Assembly: GCA_003222395.1 (NCBI GenBank)
Contig: QHWB01000052.1
Location: 248,001 to 312,000, forward strand
From: Acidobacteriota bacterium
GTDB lineage: Bacteria > Acidobacteriota > Vicinamibacteria > Vicinamibacterales > CAVVIG01
Length of the DNA: 64,000 nt
Direction: 5' to 3'
The notes under the pieces were generated by a model. The model did no database searches. It saw nothing but the letters and a program-made list of their open reading frames with translations, and was not told the DNA's origin. A program made the translations under genes and the position numbers. Positions 49,193-59,578 of the stretch are shown in pieces (position 1 is the first letter of the stretch; each line of letters opens with the position of its first letter).

Positions 49193-50820
49193 ATCGCGAG
49201 CAACATCGCCGTCGCGGCGACCAGCACCAGCACCATCAGCCAGCCGACCGCAAATCCTCCGAGGTCGGCGCGAAACGCTCGCAGTCCGCGCTGCCGCGCG
49301 GCGCGCCCCACGTGCAGCAGGTGGACGAGAAGGAGTGGACGGGTCGCTTCATCGTCGCTCGACGTCTCCAATCGTCCGAAGAACGAACCGATCGCCTCGG
49401 CCGGTTCAGGCGACGTCAGCAGGCTCACGATTACGAGCGCGGCAATGCCGGCGAGAAGGGCGGCGAGAAACACGTTCGCGTCCCAATAATCCAGCCGCTG
49501 CCCTTTGAGACGGTACAACGCGAAGTTCGTCGTCAGCGCCGACAACAGGCTCGCGAGGGCGCCCCATCGGTTCGCGCGGCGCCACAACACGCCGCCGAGC
49601 ACGCTGATGCCGACGAACGTCGCCAGCGTTTCGGTGAGCAGAAACGTGTACAGCACGCTCTGGATGAGAAACACCGCATACAGAACCCCGATGACGGTGA
49701 TGGCCAGGCCGCTCACACGCCCGACCCATAAATAATGATGGTCGGGCCGGTCCGGCATGAGCCGTCGTCTATAGAGTCCTTCGGTGAACAAGGCGCCGCT
49801 GTCGACCAGGAACGCGGAGCACGCCGACATGTTCGTGGCGAGAATCGACGCGATCAGCAGTCCGAGCGCGCCCGGAAACAGCAGCTGCCGGCACGCGAAG
49901 CCGAACGCGTTCTCCGGATCGCGGAGCAGCGCGGCATCGCCGCGCCCCTGCGCCATCATCGCGCCGACGATCAGCCCCACGAGCATCCAGCCGACCGTGC
50001 AGACGCGCTTCACGTAGTTGCCGTAGAACATGCCGATGCGGCAGGTGCGCTCGTCGCGCCCCGTGCCGACCGCCGCGACCATGTGCGGCTGCGCCATGAT
50101 GCCGACCAGACCGTTGATCGTCAGCATGAGAATCACCCACGGTCCGATCCCCGACGGCGTCGACAGCGAGAAGCGAAAAGGCGCGAGCGACGCCTTCATC
50201 CCCGCGAGACCGCCGACGACGCTCCAGCCGAGCGGAATCAACATGAAGGAGAGCACGATGATGAGAAAGCCCTGGAAGAGATCGGTCCAGGCCGCGGAAA
50301 TCAATCCGCCCACGAAGCTGTAGAGGATGAACATCACCGTCATCGCCACGACGATCGGGTTGACGCCGACCGTGCCGCCGGTCGCCTGGCTGATCACCTT
50401 GCCCGCGCCTTTCAGCATGCCGCTCGTCTCGATGACGAAGAAACAGATGGCGAACACGATGTAGATGGCGGCCATCCATGGACCGTAGCGGTCTTCGGTG
50501 AACTCCGCCATCGTGGTCCGCCGGATCCGGCGGAACACCGGCGCCATGATCCAGTAGAACGGCGTGATGAACAGGTTCTTCCACTGGAACCAGATGCCTG
50601 ACGCGCCGGCGGTGTAGACGGCGCCCGCGAGCGCGACGGGCATTTCCGCGTGCGTGCCGGCGCCGAAGCTCTGCGCGATCATCAGCCACGGACCGAACCG
50701 CCGTCCGCCGAGGAAGTACTCGCTGGTGCGGCGCACGCGATACCCGGCGGCGAGACCGATCGCCGTGACGATGACGAGATAGGCGATGAGAACGGTCCAG
50801 TCGAGCGCCGTGATGTTCAA
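49189..50820 (-). CDS. Sodium:solute symporter (SSS family)
   Basis: 543 residues with about 13 membrane segments. ALDWTVLIAYLVIVTAIGLAAGYRVRRTSEYFLGGRRFGPWLMIAQSFGAGT is the SSS start, with the sodium-site region after the first helix. GGLISAAWTDLFQGFLIIV, ASILATNMSACSAFLVDSGALFTEGLYRR and YAVFLIQSVLYTFLLTETLATFVGISVLGGVLWRRAN are conserved parts. SSS proteins import sugars, amino acids or vitamins with sodium. Being between MFS and nagA suggests an amino sugar or a product of it. A soluble loop (LETSSDDEATRPLLLVHLLHVGRAARQRG) precedes the last helix. Confidence 0.9.
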   Translation of the reverse strand: MNITALDWTVLIAYLVIVTAIGLAAGYRVRRTSEYFLGGRRFGPWLMIAQSFGAGTHAEMPVALAGAVYTAGASGIWFQWKNLFITPFYWIMAPVFRRIRRTTMAEFTEDRYGPWMAAIYIVFAICFFVIETSGMLKGAGKVISQATGGTVGVNPIVVAMTVMFILYSFVGGLISAAWTDLFQGFLIIVLSFMLIPLGWSVVGGLAGMKASLAPFRFSLSTPSGIGPWVILMLTINGLVGIMAQPHMVAAVGTGRDERTCRIGMFYGNYVKRVCTVGWMLVGLIVGAMMAQGRGDAALLRDPENAFGFACRQLLFPGALGLLIASILATNMSACSAFLVDSGALFTEGLYRRRLMPDRPDHHYLWVGRVSGLAITVIGVLYAVFLIQSVLYTFLLTETLATFVGISVLGGVLWRRANRWGALASLLSALTTNFALYRLKGQRLDYWDANVFLAALLAGIAALVIVSLLTSPEPAEAIGSFFGRLETSSDDEATRPLLLVHLLHVGRAARQRGLRAFRADLGGFAVGWLMVLVLVAATAMLLAM

Positions 50821-50821
50821 G

Positions 50822-51796
50822 TCACGCGCTCACGCGCTGAACGCCCAACGTTCCACTTTCAGCATTCCACTCGGCGGTGACCGTGCCGGCAGTCGTCATG
50901 CCGAGACAGCTCGCCGGGATGGCCGACGCCATCGGAGCGACATCATCGATCGGCAGGCCGGTGAACCGCACGGTATTCGCGATCGCGCGATCGAGCGTCA
51001 GCGCGGAGCCTGCCAGATACGGCGTTCCAGGCAACGACACGCGGCCATCGGCGGCGAGCTCGGAGGTCACGTTGCCGATCGTGTACCTTCCCGGCGCGCA
51101 GCCGGCGGCGGCCACGGCGTCGGTGACGAGAATCATGCGCCGTTCGCCTTTCGCGCGCACCATCGCCTTCACGGTCGCCGGCGGAAGATGATGCCCGTCG
51201 ACGATCACGCTGGCCAGCACCGCATCGGCGGCGAGCAGCTCCCAGATGACGTTCGGATGCCGCGGAAGCATCTGCGCACAGCCGTTTCCCAGATGCGTCG
51301 CGAGCGTCGCCCCGGCGGCGATCGCATCGGCGAGTTGTCCGGGCGTCGCGGCGGTGTGCCCGATCGCCGCGCGCACGCCGGACGCGACGAGATGTTCGAT
51401 GAGGCGCACCGCGCCGGCGACTTCAGGCGCAAGCGTGACGAGGACGATGCGGCCGCCGGCGGCATCCTGGCGGCGATTGAAGTCGTCGATGGTCGCGGGC
51501 TTCACGTGCTCTCGCGGATGCGCGCCCCGGGTGCCATCCTCCGGCGACACGTACGGTCCCTCCATGTGAATGCCGGCAATGGCCGGACAGGTCATGCGCG
51601 ACAGCACGCGCGCGCTCGCCGCGAACTGCTCGAAGCTCGAGGTGATGAGCGTCGGCAGGCAGCGGGTCACGCCGGTGCTCCGCATCCGCTGCAGCGCTTC
51701 GCCGGCTCGATCGGCTGTCAGGTCGGCCGCGTTGAAATCGACGCCGCCGAAGCCGTTCACCTGAAGATCGAACAGGCCCGGCAGCTCGACGGTCAC
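50822..51796 (-). CDS. nagA: N-acetylglucosamine-6-phosphate deacetylase, short form
   Basis: 324 residues from GTG 51796, which overlaps the nagB stop by 4 bases. [39 protein letters not shown] (metal glutamate), [39 protein letters not shown] (histidine), [10 protein letters not shown] and [16 protein letters not shown] (catalytic aspartate) are all present. Typical NagA is about 380 residues and begins with a 45-50 residue beta-sandwich segment, which is missing here; the coding space before the start is taken by nagB. So it is either a natural short form or N-terminally worn. It converts GlcNAc-6-P to GlcN-6-P. Confidence 0.85.
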   Translation of the reverse strand: MTVELPGLFDLQVNGFGGVDFNAADLTADRAGEALQRMRSTGVTRCLPTLITSSFEQFAASARVLSRMTCPAIAGIHMEGPYVSPEDGTRGAHPREHVKPATIDDFNRRQDAAGGRIVLVTLAPEVAGAVRLIEHLVASGVRAAIGHTAATPGQLADAIAAGATLATHLGNGCAQMLPRHPNVIWELLAADAVLASVIVDGHHLPPATVKAMVRAKGERRMILVTDAVAAAGCAPGRYTIGNVTSELAADGRVSLPGTPYLAGSALTLDRAIANTVRFTGLPIDDVAPMASAIPASCLGMTTAGTVTAEWNAESGTLGVQRVSA

Positions 51797-52623
51797 GACT
51801 CGTCGCTCTCGAGGATCTCGCCGCGGCTCGCGCTCGCCAGCAGTGCCGCGGAATCGCGATCGAGATAGAGAGTCGTGTTCGCGTGCGTTTGCAGAATCGA
51901 CGCGGGCGCCATCGGCGACACGTCGCCATCGACCGACGCCTTCACCGCATCGGCCTTTCGCGCGTCGGGAACGACGCAGATGATCTCGCGCGACTTCAGA
52001 ATCTGACGGACCGTCATCGAAATCGCCTGCGCGGGCACCTCGGCGACCGATCTGAACCACCCTTCGCCGACCTGCTGCCGCCGGCACGCCTCGTCCAGCG
52101 TGACGACGATGTACGGGCGCTCCGATGCGAAGTCGGCCGGGGGATCGTTGAACGCGAGATGCCCATTCTCGCCGATTCCGACGAACGCGACGTCGATCTC
52201 GCCGGCGGCGAGCTCGCGTCCGACGCGATCGGCCACGAGCGCCGCGTCGCGTTCGCCGTCGAGCAGATGGTAGCGGAGCATGCCGGTCGGCTCGATCAAC
52301 CGGTCGAGAAGGTATTTCCGGAAGCTCGCGGGATGTTCGATCGAGAGCCCGACGTACTCGTCGAGATGAAACATCTCGACGCGGGCCCAGTCGATGCCAG
52401 GCGCTTTGGTGAGCGCGGCAAGGAACTCGAACTGCGACGCGCCAGTGGCCGCCACGATCCGCGCATGCCCGCGACGCGCGATGGCGTCGCGCACCGTCCG
52501 GCTCGCGTGCCGGGCGGCTGCGCGGCTCATCGTCGAACGATCGATGTACGTCTTGATTCTCGAGAGGTGCCCCCTCGGCGCGGACGAGGGATTGTACGCC
52601 TTAATAGGAGACGCGCACCGCAA
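51793..52623 (-). CDS. nagB: Glucosamine-6-phosphate deaminase-like protein
   Basis: About 250-276 residues. Sugar-phosphate isomerase fold with [61 protein letters not shown] and [53 protein letters not shown]. It turns GlcN-6-P into fructose-6-P and ammonia. The start is unclear: homology should begin near [15 protein letters not shown] (about 52557), but the frame has only a TTG at 52623 and an ATG at 52530, which would cut the first strand. The TTG start would overlap the upstream surface-protein stop by 23 bases. Confidence 0.87.
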   Translation of the reverse strand: MRCASPIKAYNPSSAPRGHLSRIKTYIDRSTMSRAAARHASRTVRDAIARRGHARIVAATGASQFEFLAALTKAPGIDWARVEMFHLDEYVGLSIEHPASFRKYLLDRLIEPTGMLRYHLLDGERDAALVADRVGRELAAGEIDVAFVGIGENGHLAFNDPPADFASERPYIVVTLDEACRRQQVGEGWFRSVAEVPAQAISMTVRQILKSREIICVVPDARKADAVKASVDGDVSPMAPASILQTHANTTLYLDRDSAALLASASRGEILESDES

Positions 52624-55600
52624 TCCAGTCGAGCCAGAAGTCGCGCGACGTCGAGTTCGCCACGTCTGTCACCCTGACCCGGAAGTTCGCGTTGGAGAGC
52701 TCCGCCGGCGTCCAACTGCGGCCCCAGCTGTTCGCCGCGCCGCCCAGGACGAGCGTTTTCATCGTCGTCGGCAGCGTCGACGTCGTCAGCGCCGCCGTCC
52801 AGGAAACGCCGCCGTCCCATGAGAGCTCCACGCACATTTTGGGAGAGCCGGACGTCGAGTCGGTGCGAGCGTCGAGACGCACCTCGATGCCTTTGACGCC
52901 GGCACCGGCAGGCAACGCGATCCCGTAGTTGAAGAAGCGGTGTCTGTCGCGCGCCGTACTGGCGCACGACATGCTCGAAGCCGTGCCGCTGTTCATATCC
53001 GCGGCGCTCGCGGCGTCATCTGCCTGCGCGTTCGCCGGGCTGCTCTCGAAGCCGTCGCCGTCGCCGCCGCTGTCGGCCGCATTCGCGGAAGGGCTGCGGA
53101 ACCCGGTATTGGTGGCCCCCGCGAGCACGGTGATCGTCGCCGACTGGCTCACGCCGTACGTACCCGTGATCGTTACCGATGTATCCGCCGTGACGGGTGA
53201 TGTGGTGATGGTGAAGCTCGCGAAGCCCTGGCCGGCGGGCACGGTGACGCTCGCCGATACCTGCGCGGCCGAGGGGTTGCTGCTCGAGAGCGTCACGTTC
53301 GCTCCACCCGCCGGCGCTGAACCGGTGAGGAACACTGTCGCGGAAATGTTATTGCCGCCGGTCGTGCCGCTCACGCTCGGCGTCACCGAGCTGAGTGTCG
53401 GTGGGGCGTTCGGGTCCGGATACACGCTGATCCACTGGCTCTTCGTGACCGATCCCGACTGTGCGCTGATCTGAACCGACGTGAACGTGCTCACCGGGCT
53501 CGTCGTGATCGTGAAACTGTTCGCGCTGTTGCTGGCCGCCACGACGACACTGGCGGGGACCCGCGCAGCGGGATCGCTGCTGGAGAGGAAAACCGTCGTG
53601 CCGCCCGTCGGCGCGGGCGTCGCGAGTCCAACTGTTCCGTGTAGAGATGCGCCGCCGATCACCGACACCGCGTCGAGTCCCATCGCGTAGAGATCGGGAA
53701 CCGCCGGTTGGCTCGGATCAATCTGCAGCACGGCTCCGTGCATACCGGAGTCAGCGCCATAGGACGCCTGGATCATGACCCAGTACGTCTGGCTGACCTG
53801 CGGTGCCGTGATGGTGAAGTTGGCGCTCGTGCTGCCGGCAGGCACGGTGATGCCGCCCGGCGGCGTCACCACTTGGCCTTCCATGCTTCCATTCACCCAC
53901 ACCGACGCGCCGCCGGCAGGAGCTGGACCGGTCAGCGTCACTGTCCCTGTCGTCGTGTGCCCGCCGAGCACACTCGGAGTCTGCAGTGTGACGGTCGAGA
54001 GGCTCGGCGCAGGAGCGGGCGTGCCGGCCGGCAACAGCGTGAGCCTGGTCTCGGGCGCGCGATAGTGATCGTTGTTCGTGCCCGTATTGATGGTGATCGG
54101 GACGGTCGATGCGACCGGAGACGTGGCGATCGCAAAACCGGCCGCCGTTGCGCCTTCGGGCACCACGACTGTTGCGGGCGGCCGAACCAGCGAGGTGTCG
54201 CTGCTCACCAACGTGACCTCGATGCCTGCAGTCGGCGCCGGCTGCTGCAGCGTGACTATTCCCGTCACCGAGCTGCCGCCGATGACGCTGTCCTTGTTCA
54301 GGGCGAGGCTGAAGAGCAGCGGGTACATTGCGAGCGAATTCTGCTGCCATCCGGTCCCGTACGCAGCGCGCAGGGTTCCCACAGTCGCACCATGCACCGC
54401 AGTCGTCGTGATAGGCGACACGATCGCGTCGGTTGCACCCGCGGGGATCACGACGCTCTGCGGCACTTCCACGTGCGGGATATCACTGGCAATTCGAACC
54501 AGCGCGCCGCCGGCCGGCGCCGGCGAATTCAACGTGACTCGCCCCTGCGTCGAGCGGCCGCCATACACGGCGCTCGGTTGATTGAGCAGCCAGAACAGAT
54601 TCAGACCCGGCGGCGTCGGCGGCGAGGCTACTACACGGAAGTTCAGTCCCGCAGACCACGGTCCGTATACCAATCCGTGCTGTGCGCGTACGCGCCAGTA
54701 GTACGTGCCCGGCGCCAGATCGGAGACCAGCACGTAATCCGATCGGCTGATGTTCTGGATGAACAGCACGCCGAACGAACCGCTGAACGTCGGATCGGTA
54801 TCCACGTCGACGTCGTAGCCCGGTATCTGAGGATTGGGAGTGTCGGACCAGTCGAACGCGAATGGAAGCGAGACCGTGGCGCCGCCCGACGGAGACAGCG
54901 GCATTGGCGGTGGAGGAACCGGCGCGGTGTTGGCGATCTTGACGTTCAGCGTCGCCGAGGGCAGTCCGCGAACGTTGTCGTAAGAAACCGCGCGCACACG
55001 ATAGTAGACGTTCGGGATCTCATTGCCCCAGCCCGCCAGGAAGCTCGTTCCGAACTCCATCGGGCTCGTGCTGAGCGTCAACGGGTAGGAGAAGCTCGAC
55101 TCGTCGTCGGCCTCGAGCACGTAATACTGCGCGCCCGCCACCGCGGTCCATGTGATCGTGAACGTCTCGTAGGCGTGGAATTGCGATCCGTTGCCGGGAG
55201 TCGTAATCGTCGGCGTGCCGCTCGGCGCCGGACCGAGGCCGGTGATCGTGAAGGTTCGGACCGCCGACCACGCCGAGTCGATGAAGCCCGTCGCTCCACC
55301 AACATTCTGTGTCGCTTTGACTCTCCAGAAGTACGTCCCGTTCGGAACACCGCTCACGCGGTCCTGTGTGGGCACCGGATCTCCGTTGCGCGTGTCGGTA
55401 AAGCCTGACGCGATCACTACGGTGAACGCCGATGTCGTCCCTACTTGCCACGTGTAACTCACGATCGGTCCATCCGGATCGACGACCGGTGACCACTTCA
55501 GCCCGACGGGTTGTACCAGCGATGCGCCGTTCGCCGGCTCGATGAGCGCCGGCGCCGCCGGCGCGGTCTGGGCGGTCACCCGGATTCCTGATGCGGCGAA

Positions 55601-55639
55601 GGCGAGCAGAAGCGCGACAGCAATCGACCTGGGCTTCAT
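52601..55639 (-). CDS. Large secreted protein with fibronectin/Ig-like repeats
   Basis: 1,012 residues from ATG 55639. Signal peptide [21 protein letters not shown]. Residues 25-340 are three or four fibronectin III-like units ([42 protein letters not shown]). Then about five repeats of roughly 90 residues have the pattern SVxGGxxxTGTVTLxxPAPAGGAxVxLSS, then [23 protein letters not shown]. The C-terminal 160 residues ([40 protein letters not shown] and [15 protein letters not shown]) look like a ligand-binding sandwich. It is probably a surface adhesin or glycan binder at the head of the nag operon. No sorting signal at the C-terminus is recognised. Confidence 0.82.
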   Translation of the reverse strand: MKPRSIAVALLLAFAASGIRVTAQTAPAAPALIEPANGASLVQPVGLKWSPVVDPDGPIVSYTWQVGTTSAFTVVIASGFTDTRNGDPVPTQDRVSGVPNGTYFWRVKATQNVGGATGFIDSAWSAVRTFTITGLGPAPSGTPTITTPGNGSQFHAYETFTITWTAVAGAQYYVLEADDESSFSYPLTLSTSPMEFGTSFLAGWGNEIPNVYYRVRAVSYDNVRGLPSATLNVKIANTAPVPPPPMPLSPSGGATVSLPFAFDWSDTPNPQIPGYDVDVDTDPTFSGSFGVLFIQNISRSDYVLVSDLAPGTYYWRVRAQHGLVYGPWSAGLNFRVVASPPTPPGLNLFWLLNQPSAVYGGRSTQGRVTLNSPAPAGGALVRIASDIPHVEVPQSVVIPAGATDAIVSPITTTAVHGATVGTLRAAYGTGWQQNSLAMYPLLFSLALNKDSVIGGSSVTGIVTLQQPAPTAGIEVTLVSSDTSLVRPPATVVVPEGATAAGFAIATSPVASTVPITINTGTNNDHYRAPETRLTLLPAGTPAPAPSLSTVTLQTPSVLGGHTTTGTVTLTGPAPAGGASVWVNGSMEGQVVTPPGGITVPAGSTSANFTITAPQVSQTYWVMIQASYGADSGMHGAVLQIDPSQPAVPDLYAMGLDAVSVIGGASLHGTVGLATPAPTGGTTVFLSSSDPAARVPASVVVAASNSANSFTITTSPVSTFTSVQISAQSGSVTKSQWISVYPDPNAPPTLSSVTPSVSGTTGGNNISATVFLTGSAPAGGANVTLSSSNPSAAQVSASVTVPAGQGFASFTITTSPVTADTSVTITGTYGVSQSATITVLAGATNTGFRSPSANAADSGGDGDGFESSPANAQADDAASAADMNSGTASSMSCASTARDRHRFFNYGIALPAGAGVKGIEVRLDARTDSTSGSPKMCVELSWDGGVSWTAALTTSTLPTTMKTLVLGGAANSWGRSWTPAELSNANFRVRVTDVANSTSRDFWLDWIAVRVSY

Positions 55640-56047
55640 GGCGAACGACCTCCAATCATCCCCGGTGACTGAACGCTTCGATCGCAGGATGCAGTTGTGC
55701 GTTGCTGCGAGGGCGACGAACGATAGCCATCGCCGTGCCGCCATTCCACGCGCATCGATCGAGAGTGGGTACGCGTATATGTCATGGAGTTTCCATCCGA
55801 GTCACATGGATGCGGTTCGAGGTTGCAACAGAGGCTGCTGCATCGAGTGGAAAGCGGTGTAGCTCACACCGTGAGTGAGTTGAATCCTGACACTTCGGCG
55901 AAGCGTTTCGTCGTGTTCAGATGAATTCGGGGATCTGGATCGTCCCGGAAGATCGATACGGTCGAGCGTCGTTGATTCCATGGGTGACGTGGGCCGGGAA
56001 TTGCCACAGCCGTCACCCGACGGCGTGCGCTGTGCGCCGCGTGGTCG
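55640..56047. other. Intergenic region, 408 bases
   Basis: Upstream of the large secreted protein gene and downstream of the conserved secreted protein gene, both on the minus strand. GC content is lower than in the flanking genes. I see no gene, repeat or clear promoter in it. Confidence 0.5.
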
Positions 56048-57094
56048 TTACTTCGGCTGGCTCTTGCGCGCGGCCTCGCGCTCCTCGAAGCGGTGGCCGC
56101 GAAGCATGTCGGGGATCGCCTCGTTCCCTTCGTGGCACGCGTACTCGTAGATCAATTCGTTCTTCAGCTTCAGCGGAATCATCACGGTCCACGGCGCGGT
56201 CCACGTCGCCGGGTCGTTCACCGTGAACTGGTATTCGAGGATCTCCGGCCCGACGCGCGTGAAGCGCTCGGCGAGCCGCAGGTTCTCGTGCGACCCCATG
56301 AAATCGCTCTTCGGCGAGAAGTTCGTCGTGTCGACGACGAGCGTGTCGCCTTCCCAGTGTCCGCGCGAGTCGCCGTTCCAGCTGCGGATGCGGGCGTCGA
56401 GGTGCGGGCGGCCGTCGAGCGGAATGATGCGCGCGTCGTGCGCCATCTCGCTGAGGATGGTGACGTAGCCGGGCGACTGGATGATTTGGAAGTAACTGTT
56501 GTAACCGGCCTGCAGTCGAGGAACGCCGAAGTTCACGCACCGCTCGCCGAGCGCGAATACTTCCGGATCTTCGAAGGCGTGGGCCTTGCGGTACTCGATC
56601 TCCCCCGCGCGGCGCTTCTGCGCCTCCGCGGTCATCGGCGGGAGGTGGCCGTCGGGCGGATCGACGAGAAGCGACGTCCGGCGATCGTGCCAGTCGCGTT
56701 CGACGAGCCAGAACTGGTTGTAGTTGCCGGTGCCCGAATCGTACGACTTGGGGTTGGAGATGCCGTTGAGGACGGCGAGAATCAGCCCGTCGCCGAACTG
56801 CGCGTCGCCATCGTTCTCGAAGATCTTTGCGGCGAACTTCTGGAGCTCGGCCACCTCCGCGTCCGTCAGATGTGTCTTGCCTTCCCACTGCTTCGGCCGC
56901 TGCAGCGGCGTCACTGTGTTGTTCGCCCACACGCCTTGAAAATCGGGAAGGCCGTCGGCCGTTCGGTGCAGCACCCAGTGCGTCGTCGCGTCTGCCTTCG
57001 ACACGCGGGTTTGCGCCTGAGGTGCCGACGTCGCGGCGGCTGCCGCGAGCGTGAGCACGAGGAAACCGAACCTGGGACGATGAGTCACGGCCAT
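56048..57094 (-). CDS. Conserved secreted protein, unknown function
   Basis: 348 residues. Signal peptide RFGFLVLTLAAAAATSAPQAQ. The body has the recurrent acidobacterial pattern TADGLPDFQGVWANNTVTPLQRP, GERCVNFGVPRLQAGYNSYFQIIQSPGYVTILSEMAHDARIIPLDGRPHL, then IRSWNGDSRGHWEGDTLVVDTTNFSPKSDF, LAERFTRVGPEILEYQFTVNDPATWTAPWTVMIPL and CHEGNEAIPDMLRGHR. I know this set from many uncharacterised secreted proteins but no proven function. WNGDSRGHWEGDTLVVDTTNF suggests a beta-rich repeat. It is alone in its transcription unit. Confidence 0.75.
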   Translation of the reverse strand: MAVTHRPRFGFLVLTLAAAAATSAPQAQTRVSKADATTHWVLHRTADGLPDFQGVWANNTVTPLQRPKQWEGKTHLTDAEVAELQKFAAKIFENDGDAQFGDGLILAVLNGISNPKSYDSGTGNYNQFWLVERDWHDRRTSLLVDPPDGHLPPMTAEAQKRRAGEIEYRKAHAFEDPEVFALGERCVNFGVPRLQAGYNSYFQIIQSPGYVTILSEMAHDARIIPLDGRPHLDARIRSWNGDSRGHWEGDTLVVDTTNFSPKSDFMGSHENLRLAERFTRVGPEILEYQFTVNDPATWTAPWTVMIPLKLKNELIYEYACHEGNEAIPDMLRGHRFEEREAARKSQPK

Positions 57095-57249
57095 GTTGCA
57101 GTCTCCTCGCCAGACCTTACCACGTCCGGCAATCGGCGCACATACGGAAGAAATCGCGCGCTTCAGTTCACGTGGCGCCGGCGAGTGACCGGGCGGCGCT
57201 CGTGTATTCTTGCATCAGGCAACCGTGTTCGCGCTTCGGAGATCCAGTC

Positions 57250-58161
57250 ATGCCTGACGTCGTCATCACGTTGAATCGGTCCGACATCGGCGCGGCAATC
57301 GACGAGGCGCTCGACGCGATCGCGCTGGAGCCGCTCGTCGCCGGCAAGCGGGTCGCGATCAAGCCGAACGAGACCTGGGCTTCCGAAGAGGACAAGGCGG
57401 GCATCACTCAGCCAGACACACTCCGAGCGGTGCTCCGCAACGTCAAGCGCTTCGGCCCGCGCGAGCTGATCGTGACCGGCGGATCCGGCGCGGCAGAAAC
57501 CGATGACGTGTTTCGCGTCTCGGGGTTGATGGATGTCGTACAGGAGATCGGCGCCACGTTCGTCGATCACAATCGGCCGCCGTTCATATCCGTCGATCTC
57601 GCTTACGCGCCCGGCCGCGACGTAAAGGGGCCGCAGCGGGCGATCATGGTCAATCCGCGCGTGCTCGAATACGACACGCTCATCGTGCTCAGTCAGTTGA
57701 AGCTGCACGAGACCGCGACGGTGACGCTCGCGCTGAAGAACGTCGCGATGTCGTATCCCGCCGCCGACTACTACGGCCATCCGCGGTCGACGCAGAAGCA
57801 CGACAATCGCTTCTTCGACGACATGCATTCGTTCATCGCCGCAATGGCCAGGCGGTTTCCGATCGATCTCGCGATCACGGTGGGGCATCCGGCGATGATC
57901 GCGACCGGACCGCTCGGCGGACATGCAGTCGAAACCGGCATCGTCATCGCGAGCACCGACGCGCTCGCCGCCGATGTCGTCGGCGCGCGACTTCTCGGAT
58001 TCAAGCTGCAGGCGGTGCGGCACCTGTGGGAAGCCAGCCGGCTGGGGATCGGCGAAGCCGACGAAGAGCGCATGCGCTTCCCCCGGCTATCGTTGCGCGA
58101 CGCGATCGAAGCGTTCACGCTCGTCGCCTACGGCGAGCGGCTCACGTTCGAGCATGAATGA
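57250..58161 (+). CDS. DUF362 domain protein
   Basis: 303 residues from ATG 57250 (GGAG 9 bases upstream). GKRVAIKPNETWASEEDKAGITQPDTLRAVLRNVKRFGPRELIVTGGSGAAETDDVF, DTLIVLSQLKLHETATVTLALKNVAMSYPAADYYGHPR and VIASTDALAADVVGARLLGFK are the DUF362 core; the KNxxG/G region and HETATVTLALKN are conserved. There is no ferredoxin cysteine motif, unlike the longer members. No activity is proven; these proteins may act on quinones or metals. Unlinked by strand to the gene before it. A TATTCT near 57205 may be its -10 box. Confidence 0.85.
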   Translation: MPDVVITLNRSDIGAAIDEALDAIALEPLVAGKRVAIKPNETWASEEDKAGITQPDTLRAVLRNVKRFGPRELIVTGGSGAAETDDVFRVSGLMDVVQEIGATFVDHNRPPFISVDLAYAPGRDVKGPQRAIMVNPRVLEYDTLIVLSQLKLHETATVTLALKNVAMSYPAADYYGHPRSTQKHDNRFFDDMHSFIAAMARRFPIDLAITVGHPAMIATGPLGGHAVETGIVIASTDALAADVVGARLLGFKLQAVRHLWEASRLGIGEADEERMRFPRLSLRDAIEAFTLVAYGERLTFEHE

Positions 58162-58173
58162 TCGGTCGGTCAC

Positions 58174-58265
58174 TCATTCGCGGAACGTCTTGATCCGTCC
58201 CCATTCCAGGTAGCGTGGACCGACCGGCGTGTAGTACGGACCACGAATCTCGGTAATGCCCTGCG
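58174..58265 (-). other. Possible C-terminal gene remnant
   Basis: On the minus strand this reads TEIRGPYYTPVGPRYLEW and ends GRIKTFRE at a stop. The residue mix looks like real protein, unlike the frame before it, and could be the end of a lost gene. No family is recognised. Confidence 0.25.
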
Positions 58266-58417
58266 TTCGTGGCTTGCTCTCGCGCGTGTTGCTGCGTAAG
58301 AACGCGAACGGTCGATCAGATGATGGCGGTTTCACAACGCTCGACGGGTGCTGGTCCCGTGGCAAAGACGTTCCCGCGTTCTGCCAGCACGACAGTTCTC
58401 GTCGGTAGGTACCGGCC

Positions 58418-59137
58418 GTGCAGAGGATCGTACACGTGCAGCAGCCGTCGCGCGCCGATGCGGACCCGAGGCCAATCGCAAGGCAACGAATTCCGACATG
58501 GATGAAGTGGCTCTATACCGCATTTGCCGCAGCGGTCGCTCCGGTGTATGCGCGCCAGTATGGCTGGCGGAATTTCCTCTGGTTTTCCGACGTCGCCTTG
58601 TTTGCCACGGTCCCGGCTTTGTGGCTCGAACATCCACTCCTCAGCAGCATGCAGACCGTCAGCCTCACGGTCCCGGAAGCCGGCTGGGCGATCGATTTCG
58701 CTGCACACCTGTTCGCTGGAAGACGACCAATCGGCCTCGCCGATTACATGTTCGATCCGAAGATCCGCCGCAGTATTCGGGCGATATCGTTGTTCCACCT
58801 CTGGCTTCCACCATTGCTCATGTGGACAGTGAGCCGATTGGGATACGACCGGCGGGCCTTACGAGCGCAGACGCTGGCGACGTGGGCGTTGCTGGTGACG
58901 ACGTATCACGTGACCGAGCCGGGCGACGACATCAATTGGGTGTACGGCTTGAGCGGATCGCCGCAGCATCGCATCAATCCGACGATCTACCTGCTCCTCG
59001 TCATGGCCGTCTACCCGATCGCCTTTCATTGGCCGGCGCACGTGGCGTTCACGCGGATATTTCCTGCGCCATCCGATATCAATCGCCCTTGCTCGTCAGC
59101 CACCACCACAGGAGACAGAATCCGGCAGCGCTCATGA
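58418..59137 (+). CDS. Membrane protein, unknown function
   Basis: 239 residues from GTG 58418, or 211 from the ATG at 58502. About five hydrophobic segments: MKWLYTAFAAAVAPVYA, NFLWFSDVALFATVPALWL, SMQTVSLTVPEAGWAIDFAAHL, ISLFHLWLPPLLMWTV and INPTIYLLLVMAVYPIAF, with LGYDRRALRAQTLATWALLVTTYHVTEPGDDINWVYG between. Conserved polar pairs (FSD, DDINWVYG) suggest a family known only as membrane-associated proteins. The segment before MKW is not typical of a leader, so the later start is likely. The last 25 residues look unrelated and overlap the NRAMP remnant. Confidence 0.7.
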   Translation: MQRIVHVQQPSRADADPRPIARQRIPTWMKWLYTAFAAAVAPVYARQYGWRNFLWFSDVALFATVPALWLEHPLLSSMQTVSLTVPEAGWAIDFAAHLFAGRRPIGLADYMFDPKIRRSIRAISLFHLWLPPLLMWTVSRLGYDRRALRAQTLATWALLVTTYHVTEPGDDINWVYGLSGSPQHRINPTIYLLLVMAVYPIAFHWPAHVAFTRIFPAPSDINRPCSSATTTGDRIRQRS

Positions 59138-59300
59138 TCGCGGCGGTGAGCACTCCAAGCGTGTTCGCGGCGATCAATTCGACACCGGCGAGATCGGCGC
59201 CAGCCGTAAAGGTGTTGGCGACGAACAGCAGCGCGCACGCGCCCCACAGCACCCAGCGTGGGTAGCGAGCGCGCAGCAGTAGAAACAGAATCACCGGTAA
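59079..59300 (-). pseudogene. NRAMP-type metal transporter remnant with internal deletion
   Basis: On the minus strand the frame reads RARYPRWVLWGACALLFVANTFTAGADLAG, close to the NRAMP segment RxxYPRW...LLxVANTxNxGADL, then at once VELIAANTLGVLTAAIMSAAGFCLLWWW, which fits the last helix of the same family. Full-length proteins have some 300 residues between these parts, so the middle is deleted. The start is also missing; what lies upstream in the frame is not like NRAMP. It is a decayed manganese/iron transporter gene, by comparison with remembered family sequences. Confidence 0.6.
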
Positions 59301-59578
59301 TGATGCACCTTCCGAATTAGAAGGGCGGTAGACTGCGTAGGGCCAAGGCGACGGCCGATCCGGACGGTTCGCGACAGGCTCTGGAGTGAATGAGGGATCG
59401 TTTGCCGGCTCTTCTGCGGTACACCGAGAGCATCCGCCACGCGCAGAAGCACACCGGGACCAATCCATTTATTTATTCGCACGGGCTTGCGCTCTGGCAT
59501 TGAGGTTGAAGACCTATCGCTCAGTACCTTATAGAAGGTTGAGTGGTTCGCCACCTCATCCAACCATGAAGTAGCAGG
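59138..59578. other. Region of 441 bases with only the NRAMP remnant
   Basis: Between the membrane protein and the GH13 gene. The left third is the NRAMP remnant. The rest (59301-59578) shows no gene I can support; the last part is AT-richer and probably holds the GH13 promoter, with AGCAGG just before the start codon. Confidence 0.5.
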
